Shown piece after piece: positions 7,927-15,338 of a DNA stretch of 64,000 nt. Numbering within the stretch: position 1 is the first letter of the stretch; the number at the start of each line of letters is the position of its first letter. The translations under genes and the position numbers were made by a program. This DNA is from Selenomonas sputigena (GTDB taxonomy: Bacteria > Bacillota > Negativicutes > Selenomonadales > Selenomonadaceae). The DNA is taken from NCBI RefSeq assembly GCF_026015965.1, contig NZ_CP110383.1:1986051-2050050 (forward strand). The letters run 5' to 3'. Below the pieces are notes generated by a model. That model was not told the DNA's origin. It saw only the letters and a program-made list of their open reading frames with translations, and did not search any database.

Positions 7927-9225
7927 CTATTCTTCGTTCGTCGCTTGCTGCGAATATGCTATGTCAGACTGCTTCGACAGTTCATCAAAAATATGGAAAA
8001 CTCGTTTGATGTCATCTTGTGAAATGCTCATCAAGGGTAAATCTACATAATAACAACCCTGCAAGCCAGCGTGTTTTTTCGAGTTATTGATATCTCTCTG
8101 ATGTAACGTCATAGTAATTTCATCCACAACGATATCGCAAGTATCCCTTTCTGCATTAGCATTTTTATCAAACGTATCTACTAATTTTTCTCTCGTGAGA
8201 TTTTTTGAAATAGCATTTGGCGAAATATACCTCAAAACTCTGAAAATCGGATCCGACGGATCGTCTTCATTTGTGTTCGTCAAAAAGATATTCACTGCAT
8301 ACAACGAAGTGTCCCCGCTGCCTGTATTTGCTTCTTTGCTAAACGTCAGCCAAATATCATCCACAATACCGGCACACTTCTCTTCATACCACTTTATAAA
8401 CACATATCCACATTCCTTGGATTTAGATTCTATCTCCTTGAGCAATTTCTCTACATTTTTGTACGTCATAAAAACTACAAAGGCGGCATTCTTATAGTTC
8501 GTCGTATAATCCTTATTATTTTTACGATCTGCCATAAAGTATCTTTCCTTTTCTATTAATTGACCCAGTTTATCGGCAATACCATTTGTCATAGACAAAA
8601 AGGTATCTAAGTCCTTTCTTGTCAATAATCTTACCAAATCACGTATCATCAATTTCTGCCCAAAGGTATATTTGCTTCCCTTCCCCCCATGTAAAATATC
8701 CTTCATCGATTGCAATATGTCTTCCCAACTCGCAAAAACGAAATGGACATCCTTGCTTATAATGTTCTTATATTTACGATAAACCGATATGCATGCTTCG
8801 TGCTTTGCAATGAACAGCAGGATTTTCTTTTTATCTTTGGCCAAATCGCACAAAATGTTTGCTTCGCGAATGAGCTGATCGTCTGAGGACAGTCCGCTCT
8901 GGAACTTTACCTCAATGCCAATACAGCAATTGTCAAAGTTTAGCAAAACATCCAATTCCCCAAGATCATGTTTCGGCCAGAATTTGATATGTTCCTCATC
9001 GCTGATATTTGTGCAATTCGCGTTTTCTATGAGCTGAATTGCAGCCTGTGATTCAGCCTGCTGCTTCTCCGATTTGCGTAATGCCCCGCATAGTATGGGC
9101 TGCAATCCATCACAAAAATCCATGTACCTTAATGTACCGAAAAAATCTCCGGTCAGCTTATCCTCCAAACTGTCGGATAGGTTCGAGCCCGATCGGCTGA
9201 TTTTTCCATAAAATTCCTCGACCAT
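7927..9225 (-). CDS. PD-(D/E)XK-type nuclease, accessory
   Basis: A 432-residue protein with a restriction-endonuclease-like core: GELDVLL (metal-binding Asp), then GIEVKF about 12 residues later (the E-x-K part), followed by SSDDQLIREA, where the Gln/helix of the fold is expected. All lie between roughly residues 80 and 125. The C-terminal half is unassigned. The start at 9225 is set by a strong AAGGAGGT eight bases upstream. The gene is visibly more AT-rich and uses more AT-ending codons than its neighbours, a sign of transfer. It is second in the operon behind the WYL regulator. DNA cleavage is likely; the target is unknown. Confidence 0.75.
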   Translation of the reverse strand: MVEEFYGKISRSGSNLSDSLEDKLTGDFFGTLRYMDFCDGLQPILCGALRKSEKQQAESQAAIQLIENANCTNISDEEHIKFWPKHDLGELDVLLNFDNCCIGIEVKFQSGLSSDDQLIREANILCDLAKDKKKILLFIAKHEACISVYRKYKNIISKDVHFVFASWEDILQSMKDILHGGKGSKYTFGQKLMIRDLVRLLTRKDLDTFLSMTNGIADKLGQLIEKERYFMADRKNNKDYTTNYKNAAFVVFMTYKNVEKLLKEIESKSKECGYVFIKWYEEKCAGIVDDIWLTFSKEANTGSGDTSLYAVNIFLTNTNEDDPSDPIFRVLRYISPNAISKNLTREKLVDTFDKNANAERDTCDIVVDEITMTLHQRDINNSKKHAGLQGCYYVDLPLMSISQDDIKRVFHIFDELSKQSDIAYSQQATNEE

Positions 9226-9270
9226 GCGTACCTCCTTAAGAAGCCGTTGACACTCCCGCCCCAATTCGTG

Positions 9271-10275
9271 TTATTCCATCTCACCTGACAGATACTTCTT
9301 TCCCATATCCCTTACCGCCTTACGAATCGCATCCCGCAGGCTTTTCGGCTCTAAGATCTCCGCATATTCTCCATACTGCAACGCCCAATATTTCATCGCC
9401 TTTTCGTTGCAGGCAACGGAAACGATGAGTTCATCCGCATCCTCCTGCACAATGCGGAAATCCTTGCCGAACCAGTCGATCAACTGGCTCATCATTTGAT
9501 CCCAGACGCGCATCTTCACTTGCACGCTCGGACCGCTGAACATATAGATGTGCTCTGCCATGTGCTTGGGCAAACTGTAGCCTTGGGCAAAGTCTTCCAC
9601 CTGCTTCTTCGGCTTGGCCTTGTCCTCAAGCATTTTCACCTTCGTCATGCAATCCAAGCGATAATGGGAAATATTCTTGTATTTATCATGATTGCCAAGC
9701 AAATAATATCTGCCTTGATTTGCCACCATCTGATACGGACTTACGATGTACGGTTCTTCCCGCTTGGGATGCAGCTTGAAGTCCTTACCATAGCTGTTAT
9801 AAATGAAGCTGACTTTCCTCCCCTGCTCAATGGCATCGTTCAGCACATCCAGATTCAGCAGGACTTGCTTGTTGTCCGAGTGTATGAGTTTCGGCAGATG
9901 GGAAACGTGCTTCACTTTGGCATGGAAGTATTTGTTTCCAAGCCCTACCAGCTTCTCAATCAGCCGTTCGGCCTGTGCGCCGGAAAGCGTGCGGGAGAAG
10001 AGGACACTGTCGATCAGCATCCTCAGTTCCGCATCCTCAAACTGGCGCGACATAAGGCAAACGCCGCTTTTCAGAGAAATCTCATACCCCATATCCTTAA
10101 GGAGCATAAGATTGTTCTTGACCGTCTGCCGAGTGCATGGAATGCCATAGTTTTTTTCCAGCAAATCCACGATTTCCAGCTGCGTCAAGCGGTGGTCGCT
10201 GTCCGTATACTGCTCCAAAATCTCCAGGATCAGCATGTTCAGGAGCTTCTTGTCCTGCAGTCCATAAGGATACAT
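9271..10275 (-). CDS. WYL-domain transcriptional regulator
   Basis: A 334-residue DNA-binding regulator. The first 60 or so residues form a winged-helix (ILEQYTDSDHRLTQLEIVDL, then TRQTVKNNL). The WYL region covers about 125-230, with KVSFIYNSYGKDF, YIVSPYQMVANQGRYYLLG and HYRLDCMTKV, followed by a WCX-type C-terminal segment (VQVKMRVWDQMM ... PKSLRDAIRKAV). WYL proteins often control defence and DNA-damage loci by sensing nucleic acid or nucleotide ligands. It heads the minus-strand operon with the nuclease 45 bases downstream, so autoregulation of the operon is the simplest inference. The start at 10275 has GGATGTGAGCGT upstream, a moderate ribosome-binding site. Confidence 0.88.
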   Translation of the reverse strand: MYPYGLQDKKLLNMLILEILEQYTDSDHRLTQLEIVDLLEKNYGIPCTRQTVKNNLMLLKDMGYEISLKSGVCLMSRQFEDAELRMLIDSVLFSRTLSGAQAERLIEKLVGLGNKYFHAKVKHVSHLPKLIHSDNKQVLLNLDVLNDAIEQGRKVSFIYNSYGKDFKLHPKREEPYIVSPYQMVANQGRYYLLGNHDKYKNISHYRLDCMTKVKMLEDKAKPKKQVEDFAQGYSLPKHMAEHIYMFSGPSVQVKMRVWDQMMSQLIDWFGKDFRIVQEDADELIVSVACNEKAMKYWALQYGEYAEILEPKSLRDAIRKAVRDMGKKYLSGEME

Positions 10276-10371
10276 ACGCTCACATCCTCACATCTAATTC
10301 ACATCCAAATGTAGACACTTTCGATGCGATATATGTCGATTCCTGCTATTTTTGTCGGGCAAGATTTTCTG

Positions 10372-10797
10372 CTAGTCGAGGAGAAGTCCATCCAATTCGG
10401 CAAGCTTGGCATGGATGTCAAAACCGCATTCGCCCTCCGTGTAAAGCAACATGGAAGATTCCGACCATCCGCCTCCCATCTGCTTGCCTCGGACATACAA
10501 TGCGCGCGCCTTCTGTACATCAAACGCTTGGGGCGGCAGATGACCCTCCTGCACTACCATTCCGTCCATGAGCACGGGATACCCGCTGATGTCCAGCATT
10601 GGACTGGCATTCTTATCCGGCTCATCATCGTACATATACAGCTCAAATGCCCCCTCATAGCTGTTCCGCTCAACTTCGGAGTGCGCCTCATTTCGCACAA
10701 AATAGCGGGGAATCGTGCGAATGCCATAGCCTTCGATGGAGTCGAGCCTTATCCGATCGTCTCCAAATCGAATAAATGAATGTTCCTTTCTGTTCAT
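10372..10797 (-). CDS. conserved-looking small acidic protein, function unknown
   Basis: A 141-residue protein starting MNRKEHSFIRFGDDRIRLDS, with no signal peptide or transmembrane segment. Many aromatic and acidic residues (SYEGAFELYMYDDEPDK) suggest a compact beta-rich fold. I do not recognise the family. The ATG at 10797 is preceded by AAGGGAGAAAGCACC; an in-frame ATG six codons upstream has no comparable site. It lies just upstream of the WYL gene on the same strand (96-base gap) and could belong to the same accessory unit. Confidence 0.65.
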   Translation of the reverse strand: MNRKEHSFIRFGDDRIRLDSIEGYGIRTIPRYFVRNEAHSEVERNSYEGAFELYMYDDEPDKNASPMLDISGYPVLMDGMVVQEGHLPPQAFDVQKARALYVRGKQMGGGWSESSMLLYTEGECGFDIHAKLAELDGLLLD

Positions 10798-10930
10798 GGT
10801 GCTTTCTCCCTTCATTTAGGATAGGAAACCAAAGAGCATCGCCTGATATATCTCACATTCCCGCTCTTGCTGATTACAGTATATCATATCCGATGTTAAA
10901 AATTTTTACCTTTCTTTCCATTATCATGCA

Positions 10931-11308
10931 GAGAAAACGCGCACCGTCGTCATCGCGCGCGGTCTCATCCCGTTCCACGCGCGTGCGCTAAAGGAAGAAG
11001 ATCCGCTGCACGATGTATGGGAAATCCTCGCCTACATCTTCCTCGCGGGCATCTCGCACGATCTCGCGACGCCCCTGACTGCCATCAAGGGCTATGCAAG
11101 CGGCATCCTCGACGGTATCGCTTTCAGCAAGGACAAGCTCTTCTACCGCATCTGGGGCATGAACGCCCTCGGCGACACGGCGACCGTCATGGTTCACATC
11201 AACCGCATCCGCGAAAAGATCGAGCCGAACCCCACTACGCCCATTTACATCGAAACCGTCTGGGGCGTCGGCTACCGATTTCGAGATGACGCCGGGCATA
11301 AAGGTTGA
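10931..11308 (+). pseudogene. histidine kinase / response regulator chimera remnant
   Basis: One open plus frame without a usable start. It first encodes a histidine-kinase dimerisation segment (GISHDLATPLTAIKGYASGI, His in the H-box). It then joins in frame, after about ten residues, to an OmpR/PhoB-type winged helix (GDTATVMVHINRIREKIE, then YIETVWGVGYRF) ending in TGA. In an intact system these are two proteins, with the regulator gene normally before the kinase gene, so this is a deletion product in which a repeated or shuffled two-component locus collapsed. It sits at the boundary between two accessory genes. Confidence 0.75.
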
Positions 11309-11413
11309 TACCTTGGCACATCTCCTTGTCCACGTTCTGTCAGCAGGAAAAATCCTAAAAATCTGGCAAAGCCCTCCGAATCATGCTATGATAAGGCTAA
11401 AGGGGGACATCTC

Positions 11414-12448
11414 ATGAAGTCATCGACAAACTTCAATCCCGAGGATCTGCTGCTCGGCTATGCGAATCCCGCCTACGATCAACATGCCAAGCGCCTGCTC
11501 GCCCAAAAGGATGTCGTAGCTCGAATTCTCAAGGGTGTCATTCCTGAATTCCATGAAATCGACTTGACGACCATCGCCGAACAATGCATCGAAGGCGAAC
11601 CCGAAATTGGCACCATCCCAGTCGACATGGACAAGACGAACGCCGCACGGCAAACGCCAAAAGAAATCCGCGGCAACAATACGGAAAGCGCCAGTCCCAC
11701 GGAAGGCTGGATTCGCTTCGGCATCCTGTTCCATGCAAAAGTTCCCCAAACAGGCGCGAGAATCACTTTGATTGTCAACATCGAGGCTCAAAAGACACAA
11801 TCGCACAATCGTCTTGGCTATGCGCTGCTGCGCCGAGCCGTATACTATGCCTGTCGCTTGATTTCTTCCCAGAAGGAAACGGAATTTGCCAAATCAAACT
11901 ATAACGACATCAAAAAAGTCTATTCCGTTTGGATCTGCATGGACTCCCCCGACAGCAAAAGTGCCATCAATTTCTATGATATGCACGAGCGTCACCTGTT
12001 GCGTCACACAAAGGCAGAAAAAAGTGATTACGACCTGTTAAGCATCATCATGATCTATCTCGGCACAGACGATTCCAGCAACAAGCTCGTCCGCTTCCTC
12101 AAACTCCTGTTTCGTGACACAGAAAAGTCGGCTGCGGAAAAGAAGAAACTTTTGGAAGAAGAATTCAACCTTGATATTTCCTCCGATATGGAAAAGGAGA
12201 TGAACACCATGTGCAATTTGAGCGAAGGCATCTTCGAGCGCGGTATAGAGCAAGGCATCTCGCAAGGCATCTCGCAAGGCATCTCGCAAGGCATCTCACA
12301 AGGACGTGCGCAGGGCATCCTCCAGGGTGAATCCGGCATGATACTTTCCATGCTGAAGAAGGGTTACGATCTCGCGAGCATCGCCGATATATCCCAGTGG
12401 TCCATCAGCAAGATCGAGCAACTGGCAAAAGCGCATCGCTTGCTGTGA
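11414..12448 (+). CDS. Rpn-family PD-(D/E)XK nuclease (recombination-promoting nuclease / putative transposase)
   Basis: A 344-residue protein of the Rpn / transposase-like nuclease superfamily. The active-site variant is visible as LIVNIEAQKTQ (E-x-Q instead of E-x-K) around residue 125, preceded by the strand of GILFHAKVP and followed by the helix ALLRRAVYYACRLI. A variable C-terminal helical region carries a Gly-Ile-Ser-Gln tandem repeat (near residues 280-296) and ends in a short helix-turn-helix-like tail (DLASIADISQWSISKIEQLA), typical of the family. The start follows AAGGGGGACATCTC. It is monocistronic and shares a bidirectional terminator with metQ. A second, divergent member is at 57155-57997. 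Confidence 0.85.
   Translation: MKSSTNFNPEDLLLGYANPAYDQHAKRLLAQKDVVARILKGVIPEFHEIDLTTIAEQCIEGEPEIGTIPVDMDKTNAARQTPKEIRGNNTESASPTEGWIRFGILFHAKVPQTGARITLIVNIEAQKTQSHNRLGYALLRRAVYYACRLISSQKETEFAKSNYNDIKKVYSVWICMDSPDSKSAINFYDMHERHLLRHTKAEKSDYDLLSIIMIYLGTDDSSNKLVRFLKLLFRDTEKSAAEKKKLLEEEFNLDISSDMEKEMNTMCNLSEGIFERGIEQGISQGISQGISQGISQGRAQGILQGESGMILSMLKKGYDLASIADISQWSISKIEQLAKAHRLL
12251..12298 (+). repeat. four tandem 12-bp copies inside the Rpn gene
   Basis: The unit CAAGGCATCTCG occurs four times, the last ending TCA, encoding repeated Q-G-I-S. The 12-bp unit keeps the frame, so copy-number change by slippage would only lengthen or shorten the linker. Confidence 0.9.
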
Positions 12449-12482
12449 AGGAGCGTCCTGTCTTCACGATTTTGCCTCCTCG

Positions 12483-12534
12483 AAACACAAAGAAGGAGCT
12501 GCCGCACCGTCGCGGCAGCTCCCTCTTTGTGTTT
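12483..12534. terminator. bidirectional terminator between the Rpn gene and metQ
   Basis: Long palindrome AAACACAAAGA-GGAGCTGCCGC / GCGGCAGCTCC-TCTTTGTGTTT with a six-base loop. A-rich and T-rich flanks on both sides serve the two convergent genes. Confidence 0.9.
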
Positions 12535-12544
12535 GATTCCTAGC

Positions 12545-13345
12545 TTAGAACGCGGGGACGATCGCGCCCTTGTACTTCTCGTCGATGAACTTCTTGACTT
12601 CCTCGGATCTCAGCGCCTTCATCAGCGCCTGAATCTCGGGACGCTTCTCGTCGCCCGTGCGCACGGCGACGATGTTGACGTAGGGCGAGGTGCTGTCTTC
12701 CATGAAGAGCGCGTCCTTCGTCGGAACGAGGTTCGCCTGCATCGCATAGTTCGTGTTGATGACGGCGGCATCGACGTCATCGAGCGTGCGCGGCACCTGC
12801 GCGGCTTCGACTTCCTGGAACTTGAGGTTCTTCTTGTTCTCCGTGATGTCATGCACCGTCGGGTTCGTGCCCGAGCCTTCCCTGAGCTTCAAAAGGCCGG
12901 CCTTTTCAAGGAGCAGGAGCGAGCGGCCGCCGTTCGTCGGATCGTTCGGGATCGCGACGGACGCACCGTCAGAGAGCTCGTCGAGCTTCTTGATCTTGCG
13001 CGAGTAGACGCCCATCGGCTCGATGTGGACGCCGCCGGCGTTCGCGAGCTTCATTTCCTTGTGCTCGGAAATGAAGTTGTCGAGGTACGGCAGATGCTGG
13101 AAGAAGTTCGCGTCAAGCTCTTTGTCGTTCAACGCGACATTCGGCTGCACATAGTCGGTGAACTCGACGACTTCCAGCTTGTATCCTTCCTTTTCCAAGA
13201 GCGGCTTGATCGTCTCAAGGATCTCAGCGTGCGGCACAGGCGTCGCGCCGACCTTGATGGTCTTGGATGCACTTTGTTCGCCGCAGCCTGCCAGGGCAAA
13301 AACGGAGAGCGTGAGCGCCGCGAGGATGACGAATAGTTTCTTCAT
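12545..13345 (-). CDS. metQ: methionine ABC transporter substrate-binding lipoprotein
   Basis: Extracytoplasmic methionine-binding lipoprotein of the MetNIQ importer, 266 residues. The signal peptide has a lipobox ending ALAG-Cys21. NlpA/MetQ family motifs follow: KVGATPVPHAEIL, FTDYVQPN, ELDANFFQHLPYL and IPNDPTNGGRSL. The start at 13345 follows AAGGAGGAAAAATC; the frame extends upstream but without a ribosome-binding site. It is the third gene of metN-metI-metQ, about 75 bases after metI, and ends at the bidirectional terminator. Confidence 0.97.
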   Translation of the reverse strand: MKKLFVILAALTLSVFALAGCGEQSASKTIKVGATPVPHAEILETIKPLLEKEGYKLEVVEFTDYVQPNVALNDKELDANFFQHLPYLDNFISEHKEMKLANAGGVHIEPMGVYSRKIKKLDELSDGASVAIPNDPTNGGRSLLLLEKAGLLKLREGSGTNPTVHDITENKKNLKFQEVEAAQVPRTLDDVDAAVINTNYAMQANLVPTKDALFMEDSTSPYVNIVAVRTGDEKRPEIQALMKALRSEEVKKFIDEKYKGAIVPAF

Positions 13346-13419
13346 GATTTTTCCTCCTTGTGAATGGGATTCCTCGGTGAAAGCCGACGAGGCAGCGCCT
13401 TCGCCCGCTTTCATGAAAG

Positions 13420-14073
13420 TTACTTTTTATTCAAGCCGTTCGCCAGGCGGTTGCCCAGGAACTGGACGATTTGCACGAGGACGATGAGTATGACGACGGT
13501 CGCGATCATGATGTCGGGGCGAAAGCGCTGGTAACCGTAGCGGATCGCGAGATCGCCGAGACCGCCGCCGCCGATCGCGCCCGCCATCGCCGACTCGCCG
13601 ACGAGGGCGATGACGACGGTCGTGAGCTGAGCGACGATGCTCGGCATGGACTCAGGCAAAAGCACGCGCCGCACGATCTGATAGGGCGTAGCGCCCATCG
13701 AAAGCGCAGCTTCGACGAGTCCTGCGGGCACTTCCCGAAGCGATGTCTCGACCTGCCGTCCGATGAAGGGGATCGAGGCGAGGACGAGCGGCACCATCGC
13801 CGCCGTCGTGCCGATGGACGTGCCGACGATGAAGCGCGTGAACGGGATGATCGCGACCATCAGGATGATGAACGGGATCGAGCGAAGCGCGTTGACGACA
13901 GCGCCGATGGCACGGTTCAAAGGCATACATTCGAGGATCTGCCCCTTTGCCGTCGTTGCGAGCAGCACGCCGAGCGGGATGCCGATGAGGCTCGCGACGA
14001 TCATCGAGACGACGACCATGTAGACCGTCTCGCCGAGCGCCTTCGTAAGAAGCGGCAGCATATCAGCGGACAT
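13420..14073 (-). CDS. metI: methionine ABC transporter permease
   Basis: Integral inner-membrane subunit of the MetNIQ importer, 217 residues, with five predicted membrane segments. The ABC-permease EAA loop is clear in LVEAALSMGATPYQIVRRVLLP. The N-terminus (LLTKALGETVYMVVVSM) and the motif IPFIILMVAIIPFTRFIVGT match MetI. Its start overlaps the end of metN by 11 bases, so the two are translationally coupled. Nothing unusual. Confidence 0.97.
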   Translation of the reverse strand: MSADMLPLLTKALGETVYMVVVSMIVASLIGIPLGVLLATTAKGQILECMPLNRAIGAVVNALRSIPFIILMVAIIPFTRFIVGTSIGTTAAMVPLVLASIPFIGRQVETSLREVPAGLVEAALSMGATPYQIVRRVLLPESMPSIVAQLTTVVIALVGESAMAGAIGGGGLGDLAIRYGYQRFRPDIMIATVVILIVLVQIVQFLGNRLANGLNKK

Positions 14074-15106
14074 AGCCGATCACCTCCTTCGTGAGATCGC
14101 GCGTATCGAGGTAAGCGAGCGCACGGTCAATCTCCGCCTGCTCGCCCTTGATGCCGACGATCATGCGTCCGTAGGGCACGCTCTTGATCTGATCGAGCGT
14201 GCCATAGAGGATGGACACCTCGATGGAAAAGCGCCGGATGACGTCGGCGATGACGGGATCGTCAGCGCGTTCGCCGAGGAACGTCAGGCGAAGGAGCAGC
14301 TCGCCGCCCTCGACAGGCTCGGGCAAAAGCTCCTTCTTGCGGTAGTTGATCGGCAAATCGTTCGACAGGAGCGTGCTGACGAACTCGCGCGTGATTCTTT
14401 CTTTCGGCTTCGTGAAGATGTCGAGCACGGAGCCTTTTTCGGCGATGACGCCGCCCTCGATGACGGCAACCTTGTCGCATATATCCTTGATGACCTGCAT
14501 TTCATGCGTGATGATGACGACGGTCAGACCGAGCTTCTTGTTGATATCTGCGATGAGATGCAGGATCGACTTCGTCGTCTGCGGGTCGAGCGCACTCGTC
14601 GCCTCGTCCGACAAGAGCACCTTCGGATCGGACGCGAGCGCCCGCGCGATGCCGACGCGCTGCTTCTGCCCGCCCGAGAGCTGCGCCGGGTACTGCTGCG
14701 CCTTGTCGGCGAGTCCGACGAGTGAGAGGAGCGGCTCGACCTTCGTGCGGATCTGCGCCTCGTCCGTGCCGGAAAGGCGCAGGGGGAAGGCGACGTTGTC
14801 GTAGACGGTCGCCGAAGACAGCAGGTTGAAGTGCTGGAAGATCATGCCGATGCCCTTGCGCTCCTCGCGAAGCTCGGCCTCACTGAGCGCGGTCAGATCC
14901 TTGCCGTCGACGATGACCTTGCCCTCGGTCGGCCGCTCCAGCATGTTGATGCAGCGGATCAAGGTCGACTTGCCCGCGCCCGAAAGGCCGATGATGCCAT
15001 AGATCTCGCCGCGCTCGATTTCGAGGTCGACGCCCTTTAGCGCCGTGACTTCGCCCGCCGCGCTCTCATAGCTTTTCTTGATGGCAGCAAGCCTTATCAT
15101 GCTCAT
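14063..15106 (-). CDS. metN: methionine ABC transporter ATP-binding protein
   Basis: ATPase subunit of the methionine importer, 347 residues. Walker A is GLSGAGKST (near 40-48), the signature is LSGGQKQRV, Walker B is LLSDEATSALD (Ser where Cys is common), and the switch His is in VIITHEM. The last 80 or so residues form the NIL/ACT regulatory domain that binds methionine and trans-inhibits transport. It is first in the operon, with a strong promoter 70 bases upstream. No SAM riboswitch fits in the roughly 60-base leader, which holds only a small hairpin. Confidence 0.97.
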   Translation of the reverse strand: MSMIRLAAIKKSYESAAGEVTALKGVDLEIERGEIYGIIGLSGAGKSTLIRCINMLERPTEGKVIVDGKDLTALSEAELREERKGIGMIFQHFNLLSSATVYDNVAFPLRLSGTDEAQIRTKVEPLLSLVGLADKAQQYPAQLSGGQKQRVGIARALASDPKVLLSDEATSALDPQTTKSILHLIADINKKLGLTVVIITHEMQVIKDICDKVAVIEGGVIAEKGSVLDIFTKPKERITREFVSTLLSNDLPINYRKKELLPEPVEGGELLLRLTFLGERADDPVIADVIRRFSIEVSILYGTLDQIKSVPYGRMIVGIKGEQAEIDRALAYLDTRDLTKEVIGYVR

Positions 15107-15123
15107 AAAATCACATCCTTGTG

Positions 15124-15143
15124 ACTGCTGCTTTCGCAGCAGT
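15124..15143 (-). promoter_or_regulatory. GAAA-loop hairpin in the metN leader
   Basis: Perfect 8-bp stem ACTGCTGC / GCAGCAGT closed by a GAAA tetraloop, about 10 bases before the metN ribosome-binding site. It may stabilise the message or tune initiation. It is too small for a riboswitch. Confidence 0.5.
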
Positions 15144-15172
15144 AAAATTCATACCAAATTTATATGATTTGC

Positions 15173-15201
15173 ATGTTATCACAGTACAGGCGGCTTGTCA
15201 A
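15173..15201 (-). promoter_or_regulatory. promoter of metNIQ
   Basis: On the minus strand a consensus TTGACA (15196-15201), a 17-base spacer and TAACAT (15173-15178). The start of transcription is expected near 15166. Confidence 0.7.
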
Positions 15202-15338
15202 GAACATTTCTGACGACTGCAAAAAATCGCCTGCATCTTTGCCCGCCGCATACACTCTATTCTACGCGATTCGTCTTCTTTTGTATAGTCAAAAAACGCG
15301 TGCAGCATCGAAATGCTGCACGCAGAAGCACATCTCCG

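Noticed and set aside
12251-12298. Possible phase-variable repeat
   Set aside because: The unit is 12 bp, so changes in copy number keep the reading frame and cannot switch the gene off.
11414-12448. Insertion-sequence transposase
   Set aside because: The Rpn family is sometimes labelled transposase, but there are no terminal inverted repeats or target duplications; a PD-(D/E)XK nuclease fits the motifs.
15107-15200. SAM riboswitch before metN
   Set aside because: The promoter leaves a leader of only about 60 bases containing one small hairpin; the S-box core motifs are absent.
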